Below, piece by piece: positions 27,363 through 35,371 of a DNA stretch of 64,000 nucleotides. Source of the DNA: JAJVID01 sp963743425 (GTDB lineage: Bacteria > Acidobacteriota > Blastocatellia > RBC074); NCBI GenBank assembly GCA_963743425.1, contig CAVUPU010000002.1, positions 992,001-1,056,000 of the forward strand. Direction: 5' to 3'. The position numbers and the translations under genes are program-made. Under the pieces are notes generated by a model. The model was not told where the DNA came from and ran no database searches. It saw only the letters and a list, made by a program, of their open reading frames with translations. Numbering within the stretch: the stretch's first letter is position 1; each line of letters starts with the position of its first letter.

Positions 27363-27697
27363 TTCTGGTCCTGGTCTTCCTCATCAAAAAGGTCTCCGAA
27401 GTCATAAGGTAAAGGCTCTCCACGACTTGCATAGTAGAATTTCGCCCGCGCCTGATAAGTCCATTTCGGCGGCATCAGCTTTAGATCGAGAGTATCCAGC
27501 CAATCTTCCTCTTCCTCACTCACAACCTCTTCCAGGCAGGGTTGCGATGGCGCCTCAGCGCCAGTGACTTCGCCGTTGCGCGGCGCCCCCTCCGCGCGCC
27601 GCTGCGCCTGCTCTGTCAATCTTGCCGCTAGTTCCAACTGTTCCTCGGCGGAAAGCATTTCCGCCTGTTTCAAAATCTCGCTAATAGCTATTGACAT
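27359..27697 (-). CDS. small acidic hypothetical protein
   Basis: 112 residues from ATG 27697, with GGAG seven bases before; its A is shared with the TGA stop of the gene upstream. N-terminal helix AISEILKQAEMLSAEEQLELAARLTEQAQ, then an acidic stretch, then LMPPKWTYQARAKFYYASRGEPLPYDFGDLFDEED. The protein from 27697-27924 has the same order of parts. The antitoxin-like first helix and coupling to a basic small protein suggest a toxin-antitoxin or partner pair, but this is a guess. Confidence 0.6.
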   Translation of the reverse strand: MSIAISEILKQAEMLSAEEQLELAARLTEQAQRRAEGAPRNGEVTGAEAPSQPCLEEVVSEEEEDWLDTLDLKLMPPKWTYQARAKFYYASRGEPLPYDFGDLFDEEDQDQK

Positions 27698-27924
27698 CAC
27701 TCATCTCCATCGTCAGTCACGTCATCATCAAGATCGTAGGTCATAGGTTTCATCCGCCCAACGAATTTGTAACTGACGCGCATTGTGTAGACGCGCTTTG
27801 GCGGCACTCGGTTCAGACTGAAAACGTCCGGGATTTCGTCGTCCTCGGCTTCTTCGCCCTCCATCTGTTCATCAACGGAAAGCCGCTCTGCCTGTTTCAG
27901 AATTTCACTTGCTTCTGTCTTCAT
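27697..27924 (-). CDS. small acidic hypothetical protein, paralogue of the next gene
   Basis: 75 residues from ATG 27924 (GAGG upstream); a longer frame to 27993 lacks a ribosome site. It contains SEILKQAERLSVDEQ and NRVPPKRVYTMRVSYKFVGR, with YDLDDDV, matching the neighbouring 112-residue protein in both halves. Coupled stop-start (TGATG) with that gene. Unknown function. Confidence 0.6.
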   Translation of the reverse strand: MKTEASEILKQAERLSVDEQMEGEEAEDDEIPDVFSLNRVPPKRVYTMRVSYKFVGRMKPMTYDLDDDVTDDGDE

Positions 27925-28091
27925 ATGGCGCCTCGCGGTGGCGATCATTGGTAGCCGCAGCCTGACGCGCGTCCGGAGCGGCGACCGAATCAATCATAGC
28001 CGCTCTCGGCGGTGAAATACAGATGTTTTACTCCGCTGCGGAAATGTCCAGCTTACTGAGATTGAGTGACTTCAACCTTGACCAGATCAGC

Positions 28092-28436
28092 ACAAAAAGA
28101 TGCCACGGCCTCGCGCCGTGGAGTGTCACGCTCGTTGCTACAATGGAGATTGCGCTTGGGGATGCCACGGGCTTGTCCCATTGATATCTACACAAATCGC
28201 GGATGCGTCTTCGTCCCGGAGGGACGCCGGATATTAGCCGGTGGTGGAACCACCGGAACCGCATCCGCCGAATCTCCCAGCCCTGAAGGGGCGACAGACC
28301 TCGCTCGGTCCGTCGCCCCTGCCGGGGCTGGATGGTCATTTCATCTGCTTCCGGTGATTCCATCACCGGCTAATATCCGCTGTGCCTCCGGCACAAAGAT
28401 TTGTGTAGATACCAATGGGACAAGCCCGTGGCATCT
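28092..28436. repeat. nested palindromic element, gatgccacgggcttg family
   Basis: Outer arms run from gatgccacgggcttgtccc (28163) to gggacaagcccgtggcatc (28434); inside lie ggatattagccggtggtgg / ccatcaccggctaatatcc and a core hairpin aggggcgacagac / gtcgcccct. A further short hairpin (gatgccacggcctcgcgccgtgg) is at 28092. Parts of the same sequence recur at 48950-48982 and 58116-58142. It fills the 540-base gap between hsdS and the small genes; no gene is seen there. Confidence 0.88.
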
Positions 28437-28466
28437 ATCCCAATCTTTCCGCAACGGAGAGATGTT

Positions 28467-29788
28467 TCATAGCTCGCCTGCGGCCATCGCATCAGCTTCG
28501 GGGATGCGAAGTTGACCCGAGATGAGTCTGGGGAGTAGAGCATCGCGGATTTCAGCAAGTGTTTTAGCTTCTTGCTCATTCTTCATTACTGTATTGAATA
28601 ATGGCTCAACTGCGGCATTGTACTTGACTGCAACTTTGATAGAAGGAAGCAATACCTTAATCCTTGAAAAATTACCTGTATTCAAGTTGGAGAAAACAGA
28701 TCCTCCACTACCACGCATTCTGATCTCGCTTCCCAGTCTTTCCAAAATGCCATAGCAAAAGTATGGGCCAAAATTACCATTGGGAACGACGCTATTGATC
28801 TGTTGATTCGTCTGTGATGGACAACTAGTTAAAGCAACAAGACCTGGTGTTGCAATACAGCTAACACAGATAGATTTAGCAGGAAGCAGTTTCTTCTTTT
28901 GAGACGCGGCCCCTTTCAAGGATAAATAGCGAGCGGTCTCACAAATAAAGATTTTGCCGTGCATGTCAGGAATTGTGATAAACGGAATATCAGAGCCAAA
29001 TTTTCAGGATCACTTGTCGGCGGAGTTTTTCCACAAATAACCTCCCCAAAATCTGACACTTGCCCAACCTCCCACCCCTTCGGAATCGGCCCCAGTTCGC
29101 TGTCCTGAAAATCACTGGGGAAGAGCGCGGCGGTCTTAGCATCCATTCCTTCAGGCGCGTGGCCCGCGGCTTTGGCTTTGACCAGATCGAAATCCACGAA
29201 CCATGACTTGAAGAGCGCCTGCGCCATCTGTTCGAGCGTCGCGTTCATCCGGCGATTGAGTTCGATCTTGTCGTCGAGTGCGCCTAAGGCATGGGCAACA
29301 AATTTCTGTGCCCCCTTCGAGAGAACAGGTACTCGTGCCGCTTTTATGTCAGATGCCTTCAAAGCTGGCACTGCAGATGATGCAATACTGCCATCAATAA
29401 ATGACTGAACAGCCGTCGAACGAAGAGCATAAAAGAAATATCTCGGATAAACACGCTTTGGATTAGGGGACAGTCTTATGACATTAGGCGAAATTTGCGC
29501 TCCAACGTGAGCGTCTCCGACGCGGGCAAATGTTCCGACGCTCCCGCGAACAGACATGACAACGTCATGAAGTTTCAGGATTGTTTTGGGATGCTTCGCA
29601 GAGTATTCTGGCGCAACGAACCAATAATCAGACCAATCCTCTGAAATCGCTCCTGACGGCAAGAGATGCTCCCCTCTAATTACTGGAACACCTGACGTGA
29701 ATTTTTCCATCCCATAAAATGATGGGTATCGGTAAATCGTCTCACAGACTTCTTCGATAGTGAGATATTCAACCTCTTCAGACGCCAT
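28467..29788 (-). pseudogene. hsdS: type I restriction specificity subunit S, frameshifted
   Basis: From ATG 29788 the first half holds target-recognition domain 1 and the conserved helix (LNRRMNATLEQMAQALFKSWFVDFD), then domain 2 begins at GPIPKGWEVGQVSDFGEVICGKTPPTSDPEN. The frame then breaks: restoring one T in the TTT run at 28998-29000 gives NFGSDIPFITIPDMHGKIFI and continues to AEIRDALLPRLISGQLRIP, the usual end. So a single-base deletion separates the two halves. It could be genuine decay, phase variation in a short homopolymer, or an assembly error. Confidence 0.85.
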
Positions 29789-29907
29789 ATCCCAGCCTCC
29801 ACAGATTCTCTCCGCTCCGCGCCTCGATTGCCGCACTCATCATTCGCTCTCCTTCATTACTCACGTTCCCTTTCCGGCCATTCCCGGCGCGATGGCGAGG
29901 TAGATGC

Positions 29908-30159
29908 TCATTCCCACGAATTCCTGTTTTCCTGAATCTGCGCCTCAATCACTTCAGGCGGATAGCTGCGCCGATTGGCGAATTCAGGGCTTTGCAAAAG
30001 TTTCAGTAATTCAGCGACATTGCCTCGATCTTCCGTCGGCGCGGTTATGTCTTCAAGCAATGTCAACAAAGCGCGAGTCGGCTTCGTTACGCGCAGAGGC
30101 TCCAGTAGCCGCACATTGCCGTTCACGTCAACTTCTGCTTCGACTGTTTGTAATGCCAT
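29908..30159 (-). CDS. antitoxin-like protein
   Basis: 83 residues. N-terminus MALQTVEAEVDVNGNVRLLEPLRVTKPTRALLTLLE has the pattern of short DUF104/AbrB-like antitoxin DNA-binding strands; the C-terminus (PPEVIEAQIQENRNSWE) is the typical toxin-wrapping tail seen with PIN toxins. No toxin gene follows, since the next gene downstream is hsdS. It lies three bases after a DUF5678 gene on the same strand. Orphan antitoxin is the best call. Confidence 0.6.
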   Translation of the reverse strand: MALQTVEAEVDVNGNVRLLEPLRVTKPTRALLTLLEDITAPTEDRGNVAELLKLLQSPEFANRRSYPPEVIEAQIQENRNSWE

Positions 30160-30162
30160 TTT

Positions 30163-30426
30163 CTACCATCCTCCCGGCAATATTTCATTTTCGGACGTCA
30201 TACGCATCAAGAAAGGATTCTCGACGCCGTTCTGACGGGCCTGCGCGCGGGCTTCAAGAATGGTCTTTCCCTGTCCCACCAACCTGTCGCCATCCAGGGC
30301 GACATACAGCCCGGCGTACTCCTCACGATGAGCCTTCAACCACTCCAGTTGCTGTCTGCGCCTCGACTCGTTAAAGTCCCGATTGGGCGCGTGTTGTTCG
30401 GTGATTTCGATTGACTCATTCGTCAT
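30163..30426 (-). CDS. DUF5678 domain protein
   Basis: 87 residues from ATG 30426. Core QQLEWLKAHREEYAGLYVALDGDRLVGQGKTILEARAQARQNGVENPFLMRM is a DUF5678 domain (WL..HR.EYAG.YVALDG..L...G......A...A...G). Its start lies inside the end of the retropepsin-like gene, an 11-base overlap, so the two are coupled. The domain's role is unknown. Confidence 0.75.
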   Translation of the reverse strand: MTNESIEITEQHAPNRDFNESRRRQQLEWLKAHREEYAGLYVALDGDRLVGQGKTILEARAQARQNGVENPFLMRMTSENEILPGGW

Positions 30427-30823
30427 AACGACTGAAGTATAGTTTGCCATCGTAATCCACAAGGCCGAGTCTGACGCGATCCAAAAATCCCAAACGCCCA
30501 AGCACGTTGCGATCGATGTTGTTGTCTTCGGCGAAACAGACGCCCGAGTCGAAAGCGTAATCATGGACGTTCAGCGTAACTGAGTGGCGGTACGCGATGA
30601 AACTACCGGTTGCCGTGCCAATGGAAACACGCTCGCCGCTTTCAATGTCGAGTCCGAGCCTTTCACCGTAATCCCGCTCGAAGACGCAGTTTGTCGAACC
30701 TGTATCCAGTTTCGCTTCGAGAGCGACCGAGGCGCCTGTCAGGCTTAGGGAAACGTCAACAGAGACGCCCGGCAGACCGGGATCGTAGTTGACGAGCCGG
30801 GTGAAGTTCATTTGATAATCCAT
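30416..30823 (-). CDS. retropepsin-like aspartyl protease family protein
   Basis: 135 residues. It has a single aspartic protease half: EAKLDTGSTNCVFERDYGERLGL with the catalytic DTG/S, flap-like VSIGTATGSFIAYRH and NVLGRLGFLDRVRLGL, the second conserved segment. Proteins of this kind act as dimers. It is flanked on both sides by DUF5678 proteins (30163-30426 and 30826-31203) with tight spacing, so the three probably form a unit in which the small proteins are substrates or partners. It lies between hsdM and hsdS. Confidence 0.8.
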   Translation of the reverse strand: MDYQMNFTRLVNYDPGLPGVSVDVSLSLTGASVALEAKLDTGSTNCVFERDYGERLGLDIESGERVSIGTATGSFIAYRHSVTLNVHDYAFDSGVCFAEDNNIDRNVLGRLGFLDRVRLGLVDYDGKLYFSRYDE

Positions 30824-30825
30824 CG

Positions 30826-31203
30826 CTACGCTCCCATATAGCCTTCATAATCGGGAGGCAGGACGAATTCCACATAGGCGTCACTCACGCCTGCCCGGCG
30901 GGCGGCTTCGGCGGCTTCCGGATAGTTCCTGCCTGTGCCCAGCAATCGGTCGCCGTCCAACGCCACATACATTCCACCATACTCCTCGCGATGCGATTTC
31001 AACCATTCTGCATGTTGCCGGCGTCTTCGCTCAGCAGCTTTAATGTCATCTGATTTTGCCTGCTCAGGAGCCGCAGTCGCCGTTGCGGAATTTAAATTAT
31101 CCCGCTCCATCTGTTTCGCCAGGAATTGCGAAAGCTCCGCCTGCTCCTGCTTGGACAGAGCTACGATCTGTTGTTTGATTATTTCGAGTATTTCAACTGA
31201 CAT
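30826..31203 (-). CDS. DUF5678 domain protein with N-terminal helix
   Basis: 125 residues from ATG 31203, eight bases after GGAGG. N-terminal helix EILEIIKQQIVALSKQEQAELSQFLAKQ, then a linker, then a DUF5678 domain (QHAEWLKSHREEYGGMYVALDGDRLLGTGRNY...). Close in its second half to 30163-30426. Two bases separate it from the protease-like gene. Function unknown. Confidence 0.75.
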   Translation of the reverse strand: MSVEILEIIKQQIVALSKQEQAELSQFLAKQMERDNLNSATATAAPEQAKSDDIKAAERRRRQHAEWLKSHREEYGGMYVALDGDRLLGTGRNYPEAAEAARRAGVSDAYVEFVLPPDYEGYMGA

Positions 31204-31219
31204 ACTCATCTCCTCCCAC

Positions 31220-32807
31220 TCAGATTTTAACCTCAAATCCGAGCCGTTGCAGGTTCTTTCTGATCTCCGCTTCCAGCCGCGCGCTTTCTGCAAACTGTTC
31301 GCCAAGCTGCGCGGTCAGCCGCCGCATCTTTTCGGCGAAGGCTTCGTCGTCTTCTTCGGTCTCTTCCGCGCCGACGTAACGACCCGGCGTCAACACGTAA
31401 TCATGCTTCTGAATCTCTTCCAGCTTCACTGGAGCGACAGAAACCGGGAATGTCGGCGTAAGTCTCTTTCGTCTCTCCGTCCCGCCGCCACGCGTGATAG
31501 GCGTTCGCGATCCTGGCGATGTCGGCGTCATCGAAGATGCGCGAGACGCGGGTTTCCATCCGCCCGAGTTTGCGCGCGTCAATGAAGAGCGTTTCACCGC
31601 GACGGTCGCGCCATTCTCCCGATTGACGTCCGCGTTTGTCTTTGGCGAGAAACCAGAGGCAGGCCGGAATCTGCGTGTTGAAGAAGAGCTGCGGCGGCAG
31701 CGCAACCATACAATCAATTACATCAGCCTCGATCATCGCGCGGCGAATCGCGCTTTCGTTGTTCTGCGTCGAGGACATCGAGCCGTTGGCCAGCACGACG
31801 CCCGCCATTCCGTCGGGCTTCAGGTGATAGAGGATGTGCTGCAACCAGGCGAAATTGGCGTTGCCCTGCGGCGGCGTTCCGAATCGCCAGCGCGCGTCTT
31901 TATCGAGCTTTTCGTTCCACCAGTCGGAGATGTTGAAAGGCGGATTGGCCATAATGAAATCGGCGCGCAGGTCGGGATGCTGGTTGCGCAGGAAGGTGTC
32001 GGCGGGTTCTCGACCGAGATTGAAATCCATCCCGCGTATGGCCAGGTTCATCGCCACCAGCCGCCACGTCGTCGGGTTGCTCTCCTGCCCGTAGATCGAG
32101 ATGTCGCCGAAGCGCCCGCCGTGGCTTTCGACGAATTTTTCGGACTGCACGAACATTCCGCCCGAACCGCAGCAGGGATCGTAGACCTTACCCCTGTGCG
32201 GCGCGATCATTTCAACGATCACGCGCACCACCGAAGCCGGCGTGTAGAACTGCCCGCCCTTCTTGCCTTCGGCGTTGGCGAACTGGCCGAGGAAGTATTC
32301 GTAGACCTCGCCCAGCACATCTTTGGCGCGGCGGCCGTTCCCGTTGAACCCGATGGTGGAGATCAGATCAATAAGTTCGCCCAACTTGCCCGGCTCAAGC
32401 TGCGTGCGCGCAAACCGCTTATCCAGAGTGCCTTTTTTGAGCCGGGAGTTTTCGCCTTCAATGGCGGTCATCGCATCGTCAATGATTTTGCCGACGGCCG
32501 CCTGCTTTGCGCTGTTACGAATGCGTTCCCAGCGCGCCTCTTCAGGAACCCAGAAGACATTCGCTTCGGTATAGTAATCGCGCTCTTCCAGATCGTCGGC
32601 GCGCATCGCTTCGTCTTCAATGAAGTATTCGTCTTTCGGATCGGCAAAGCGTCGCGCCAGTTCGGCCTGCCTTTCGGCAAACGCGTCCGAGACATACTTC
32701 AGAAAGATCAAGCCGAGCACGATGTGCTTGTATTCGGCGGCGTCCATATTGCTGCGGAGCTTGTCCGCGGCGGCCCATAGAGTCTTTTTGATTTCGTTAT
32801 CTACCAT
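31220..32807 (-). pseudogene. hsdM: type I restriction modification methylase subunit M, frameshifted near its end
   Basis: From ATG 32807 the first 455 residues are an HsdM: N-terminal helical domain (KLRSNMDAAEYKHIVLGLIFLKYVSDAF in part), SAM motif I YDPCCGSGGMFVQ, catalytic NPPF in IMANPPFNISDWW. After YADIPGFCRS the frame turns to unrelated residues, while a neighbouring frame carries on with VKLEEIQKHDYVLTPGRYVG and LEAEIRKNLQRLGFEVKI, the normal C-terminus. The indel lies near 31427-31440. The catalytic core is intact, but the last 70 residues, which contact HsdS, are lost without correction. Confidence 0.88.
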
Positions 32808-32894
32808 TTTGATTATTTGCCGTATGAGATGTTGCGTCCCGTTTGATGAAAGATAGCAGGTTGTATTCCGGCGGGAAAGAAACTTCCCCTGACT

Positions 32895-33851
32895 TCAAGC
32901 GCATTCCGTTATCACATCACTCCACGCCGCCAATTCGCGCTCGGGGCTGAACAGATGCGCCAGTCGCCCGCAATGCGATTTCAATTCAGCCAGGAACTCC
33001 GAATCGCTTTCCGTCCGCGCCATCAAGCAGGCCAGCTCGTGAGTATCGCCGGTCGAAAAATACCCGGCGTAATCCTCGCCAAGCAAGCCGACATTGCCAG
33101 CAATGCGTGACGCTATCACCGGCGTTCCTGCGACAATCGCTTCCGAAACGACATTCGCCCCGCCCTCCAGGCGGGATGAATGGACTCACAACTGGCTGCG
33201 CATCAGGATCTGACGGACGCGCCATTGCGGCTGTTCGCCAATCCATTTGTAACGCGGGTTGACCCGCATCTCGCGGCGCGCGCGTTCGGCCATCTTTTCG
33301 TTCATCGCGCCGCCCACGTGGATGATCCGGACGCGCGAGGACGCAGGCAGCAGCCGAGCCGCCATCGCCGCCCGGAACGGGTCTTTGATGTCGCGCAGGT
33401 GGCCGATGACGCAAACCGTGAAATTGCGGATTGCGGATTGCGGATTGCGGATTTTTGGGAATGGCTCGACTGATTGATAAATGACTCGCGTTTTGGCGTG
33501 TAGATGTTCCGGCAATTCATCGAACGCTTTGGGCTGGAGCGCGATCAGGCGCGTTGCGAATTCCAGCGATAATCGCGTTCGTTTGCTTTTTGGAAGATCA
33601 CGGTAAAGGTCCGTGCCGGTCAGCGCGACGATCAACGGTCTATCAGGATGTTCACGGTAGAAACGTTTGATCGAACTATGACTGCGGCGCGCATGCAGAG
33701 CGATGAGCAGGTCGTATGATTCGCCGTTGTAGCTTTGCGCGATCGTCACTCGATGTCCGAGCTGTCGCAAAATTCTTGCCCATCGCAGCGCCGTGACGCG
33801 GTTGCCGTGTCTTGAATGCGGCGGCGCGGGAGTGACAATGCCAATCTTCAG
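32895..33851 (-). pseudogene. senB: selenosugar synthase SenB-like glycosyltransferase with in-frame TGA and altered start
   Basis: One frame of 318 codons matches the glycosyltransferase family that includes SenB: KIGIVTPAPPHSRHGNRVTA, LRQLGHRVTIAQSYNGE, LIALHARRSHSSI, VALTGTDLYRDL, VCVIGHLRDIKDPFRAA, SSRLEGGANVVSEAIVAGTP, GLLGEDYAGYF. SenB makes a selenosugar from selenophosphate and a UDP-sugar. Three oddities: no ATG, because AATCCGC heptamer repeats replace the start and leave CTG 33851; a heptamer run translated inside the gene (RNPQSAIRN); and TGA at 33186-33188 just before VHSSRLEGGAN. Read as stop, the gene is dead; a GC hairpin 11 bases after the TGA keeps selenocysteine as a remote option. 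Confidence 0.8.
33426..33453. repeat. heptamer repeat gcggatt x4 within senB
   Basis: Four copies of gcggatt lie inside the senB frame and are translated as IRNPQSAIRN. Relatives of SenB have no such insert as far as I recall. Confidence 0.85.
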
Positions 33852-34013
33852 GATTGCGGATTGCGGATTGCGGATTGCGGATTGATTTTCGCCGGTCGGC
33901 GTCTGTTGTCAACTTTCTCTCTCAATCGGTGTCGTTATTTTCATCTGGCCGTTCGGATAACTATGAATCCGCAATCCGCAATCCGCAATCCGCAATCCGC
34001 AATCCGCAGGTCC
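33850..34013. repeat. inverted heptamer arrays at the senA-senB junction
   Basis: (gattgcg)4 at 33851-33882 faces (aatccgc)6-7 at 33963-34010, forming a long inverted repeat around an 80-base loop. The right array encodes the last residues of SenA (GLRIADCGLRIADS) and the left array sits on the senB start, so the element has reshaped both gene ends. Confidence 0.88.
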
Positions 34014-35367
34014 TGAATCCCGCCCACACATCTCTTCGATCCGGTGTGTAAAAATTGCGATAGTTATTGCGAATCAGCCTGGATCGCGTCGCCCAACAGC
34101 CTCCGCGCAGGACTTTATGATCGCCGAACCAGGGCGCGGAGTATTCTTTGTACGGGCCGGCGGCAAAACCCGGGTAAGGGCCGAAATCGGTCGCCGTCCA
34201 TTCCCACACATTGCCGATCATTTGACGAACGCCGAATGCGCTGTCGCCCGCCGGCAAGGCGTTGACGCTGACGCATCCTCCCGCGATCCAATCGAGATTG
34301 GCGAGTTCAGGCGTTGGCGGATCATCTCCCCAGGGATAGCAGCGTTTGCGTGATGTGACGTTGCGGCCATCAGCGGTAGGCTCGCAGCTTGCCGCCATCT
34401 CCCATTCGGCCTCGGTAGGCAAGCGGCGTTTGGCCCACCGGCAATAGGCTTCGGCTTCATACCAATTGACGTGGATTAAAGGCAGATCGGATTCGAGTGG
34501 AACCCATTGATCGAAGACGCGGCGCTCCCACTCATCTTTGCCTGCGGAGCGCCAGTAAATGGGTTGCGCCGCGCCCGCGCCCTTGCGCCAGCCCCAGCCA
34601 TCATCGCTCCACAATTCGCGGCGACGGTATCCAGCGTCATTCACGAACTCGGCGAATTCGGCTTGCGCGACCGCCGTCCGCGAGATCGAAAACGGTTCGA
34701 CGACGACTTCATGAGCCCATTGCTCGTTGTCGAAGACAAAACCTGAATCGTCCTCGCTGCCGAGCATGAATCCGCCGCCGGGGATTTGCGCATCGCCGAG
34801 TCCAGCGTTCGTAGCGTTCGTAGTCCCGGCTTCAGCCGGAATGTTCGACGCCGAACCGTTCCGGCTGAAGCCGGGACTACGAACGCCGAGCGTCTGCCGC
34901 ATGTAAGTGATCGCTTCGCTGTGCATGTCTTCGTGAAGCAGCGCGAGTTCGAGGAAATAGAGTTCGTCGTAGCCGTCGGCGTCGCGCAAATCGCCGGCCC
35001 CTTTTGACGTCTCTTCAATCACGCGATCGAGAATTCGGCGCATGTAGGCGATCGTCTCCCGCTTCGACGGCAGAGGCAGGTCCCAGCGCGTGTCGTGGGC
35101 CACGCGGGCTGAATCATAAAGCTTATCGGGGTCGAGATGGGGCGCGGATCTTATCGCGTCGAAGCCGCGCAGATGGCGCAGGAGCCAGAATTCCTGGAAG
35201 AACGCCACGTGCGCGATCTCCCAACGCAGCGGGTTCACGATGGCAAGACGCGGCCCGATCATCTGCTCGTCGTCCAAATCGGCGACGAGTTCGAGCAGGC
35301 GCGAGTGGGCTTCCTGAAGATGGCTGATCAATTGAGCGGGAGCGCATTGAGAGCGGGCGATCTTCAT
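33961..35367 (-). CDS. senA: selenoneine synthase SenA-like (EgtB-related) enzyme
   Basis: 468 residues. N-terminal DinB-like domain with iron ligands: His in RWEIAHVAFFQEFW and HxxxHxE in ALLHEDMHSEAITYM. C-terminal FGE/sulfatase-modifying fold: GGGFMLGSEDD, FDNEQWAHEV, VNWYEAEAYCRWAKRRLPTEAEWEMAA, GNVWEWTATDFGPYPGF, VLRGGCWATR. EgtB relatives join a sulfur or selenium donor to hercynine. Assignment to SenA rather than EgtB rests on the adjacent SenB-like gene and SelD and the presence of a second, more EgtB-like gene four bases upstream. A palindrome inside the gene encodes an extra segment (SPGFSRNGS...IPAEAGTTN), and heptamer repeats extend the C-terminus. Confidence 0.82.
   Translation of the reverse strand: MKIARSQCAPAQLISHLQEAHSRLLELVADLDDEQMIGPRLAIVNPLRWEIAHVAFFQEFWLLRHLRGFDAIRSAPHLDPDKLYDSARVAHDTRWDLPLPSKRETIAYMRRILDRVIEETSKGAGDLRDADGYDELYFLELALLHEDMHSEAITYMRQTLGVRSPGFSRNGSASNIPAEAGTTNATNAGLGDAQIPGGGFMLGSEDDSGFVFDNEQWAHEVVVEPFSISRTAVAQAEFAEFVNDAGYRRRELWSDDGWGWRKGAGAAQPIYWRSAGKDEWERRVFDQWVPLESDLPLIHVNWYEAEAYCRWAKRRLPTEAEWEMAASCEPTADGRNVTSRKRCYPWGDDPPTPELANLDWIAGGCVSVNALPAGDSAFGVRQMIGNVWEWTATDFGPYPGFAAGPYKEYSAPWFGDHKVLRGGCWATRSRLIRNNYRNFYTPDRRDVWAGFRTCGLRIADCGLRIADS
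34814..34886. repeat. 28-bp inverted repeat inserted in senA coding sequence
   Basis: Exact arms 34814-34841 and 34859-34886 (gcgttcgtagtcccggcttc...), loop 17 bases. The insert is in frame and encodes RSPGFSRNGSASNIPAEAGTTNA-type sequence between the two SenA domains. A tandem gcgttcgta pair precedes it. Confidence 0.9.
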
Positions 35368-35371
35368 TACT

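Noticed and set aside
33850..34013. CRISPR array
   Set aside because: The repeats are contiguous heptamers without spacers, and they lie in inverted arrays over gene ends.
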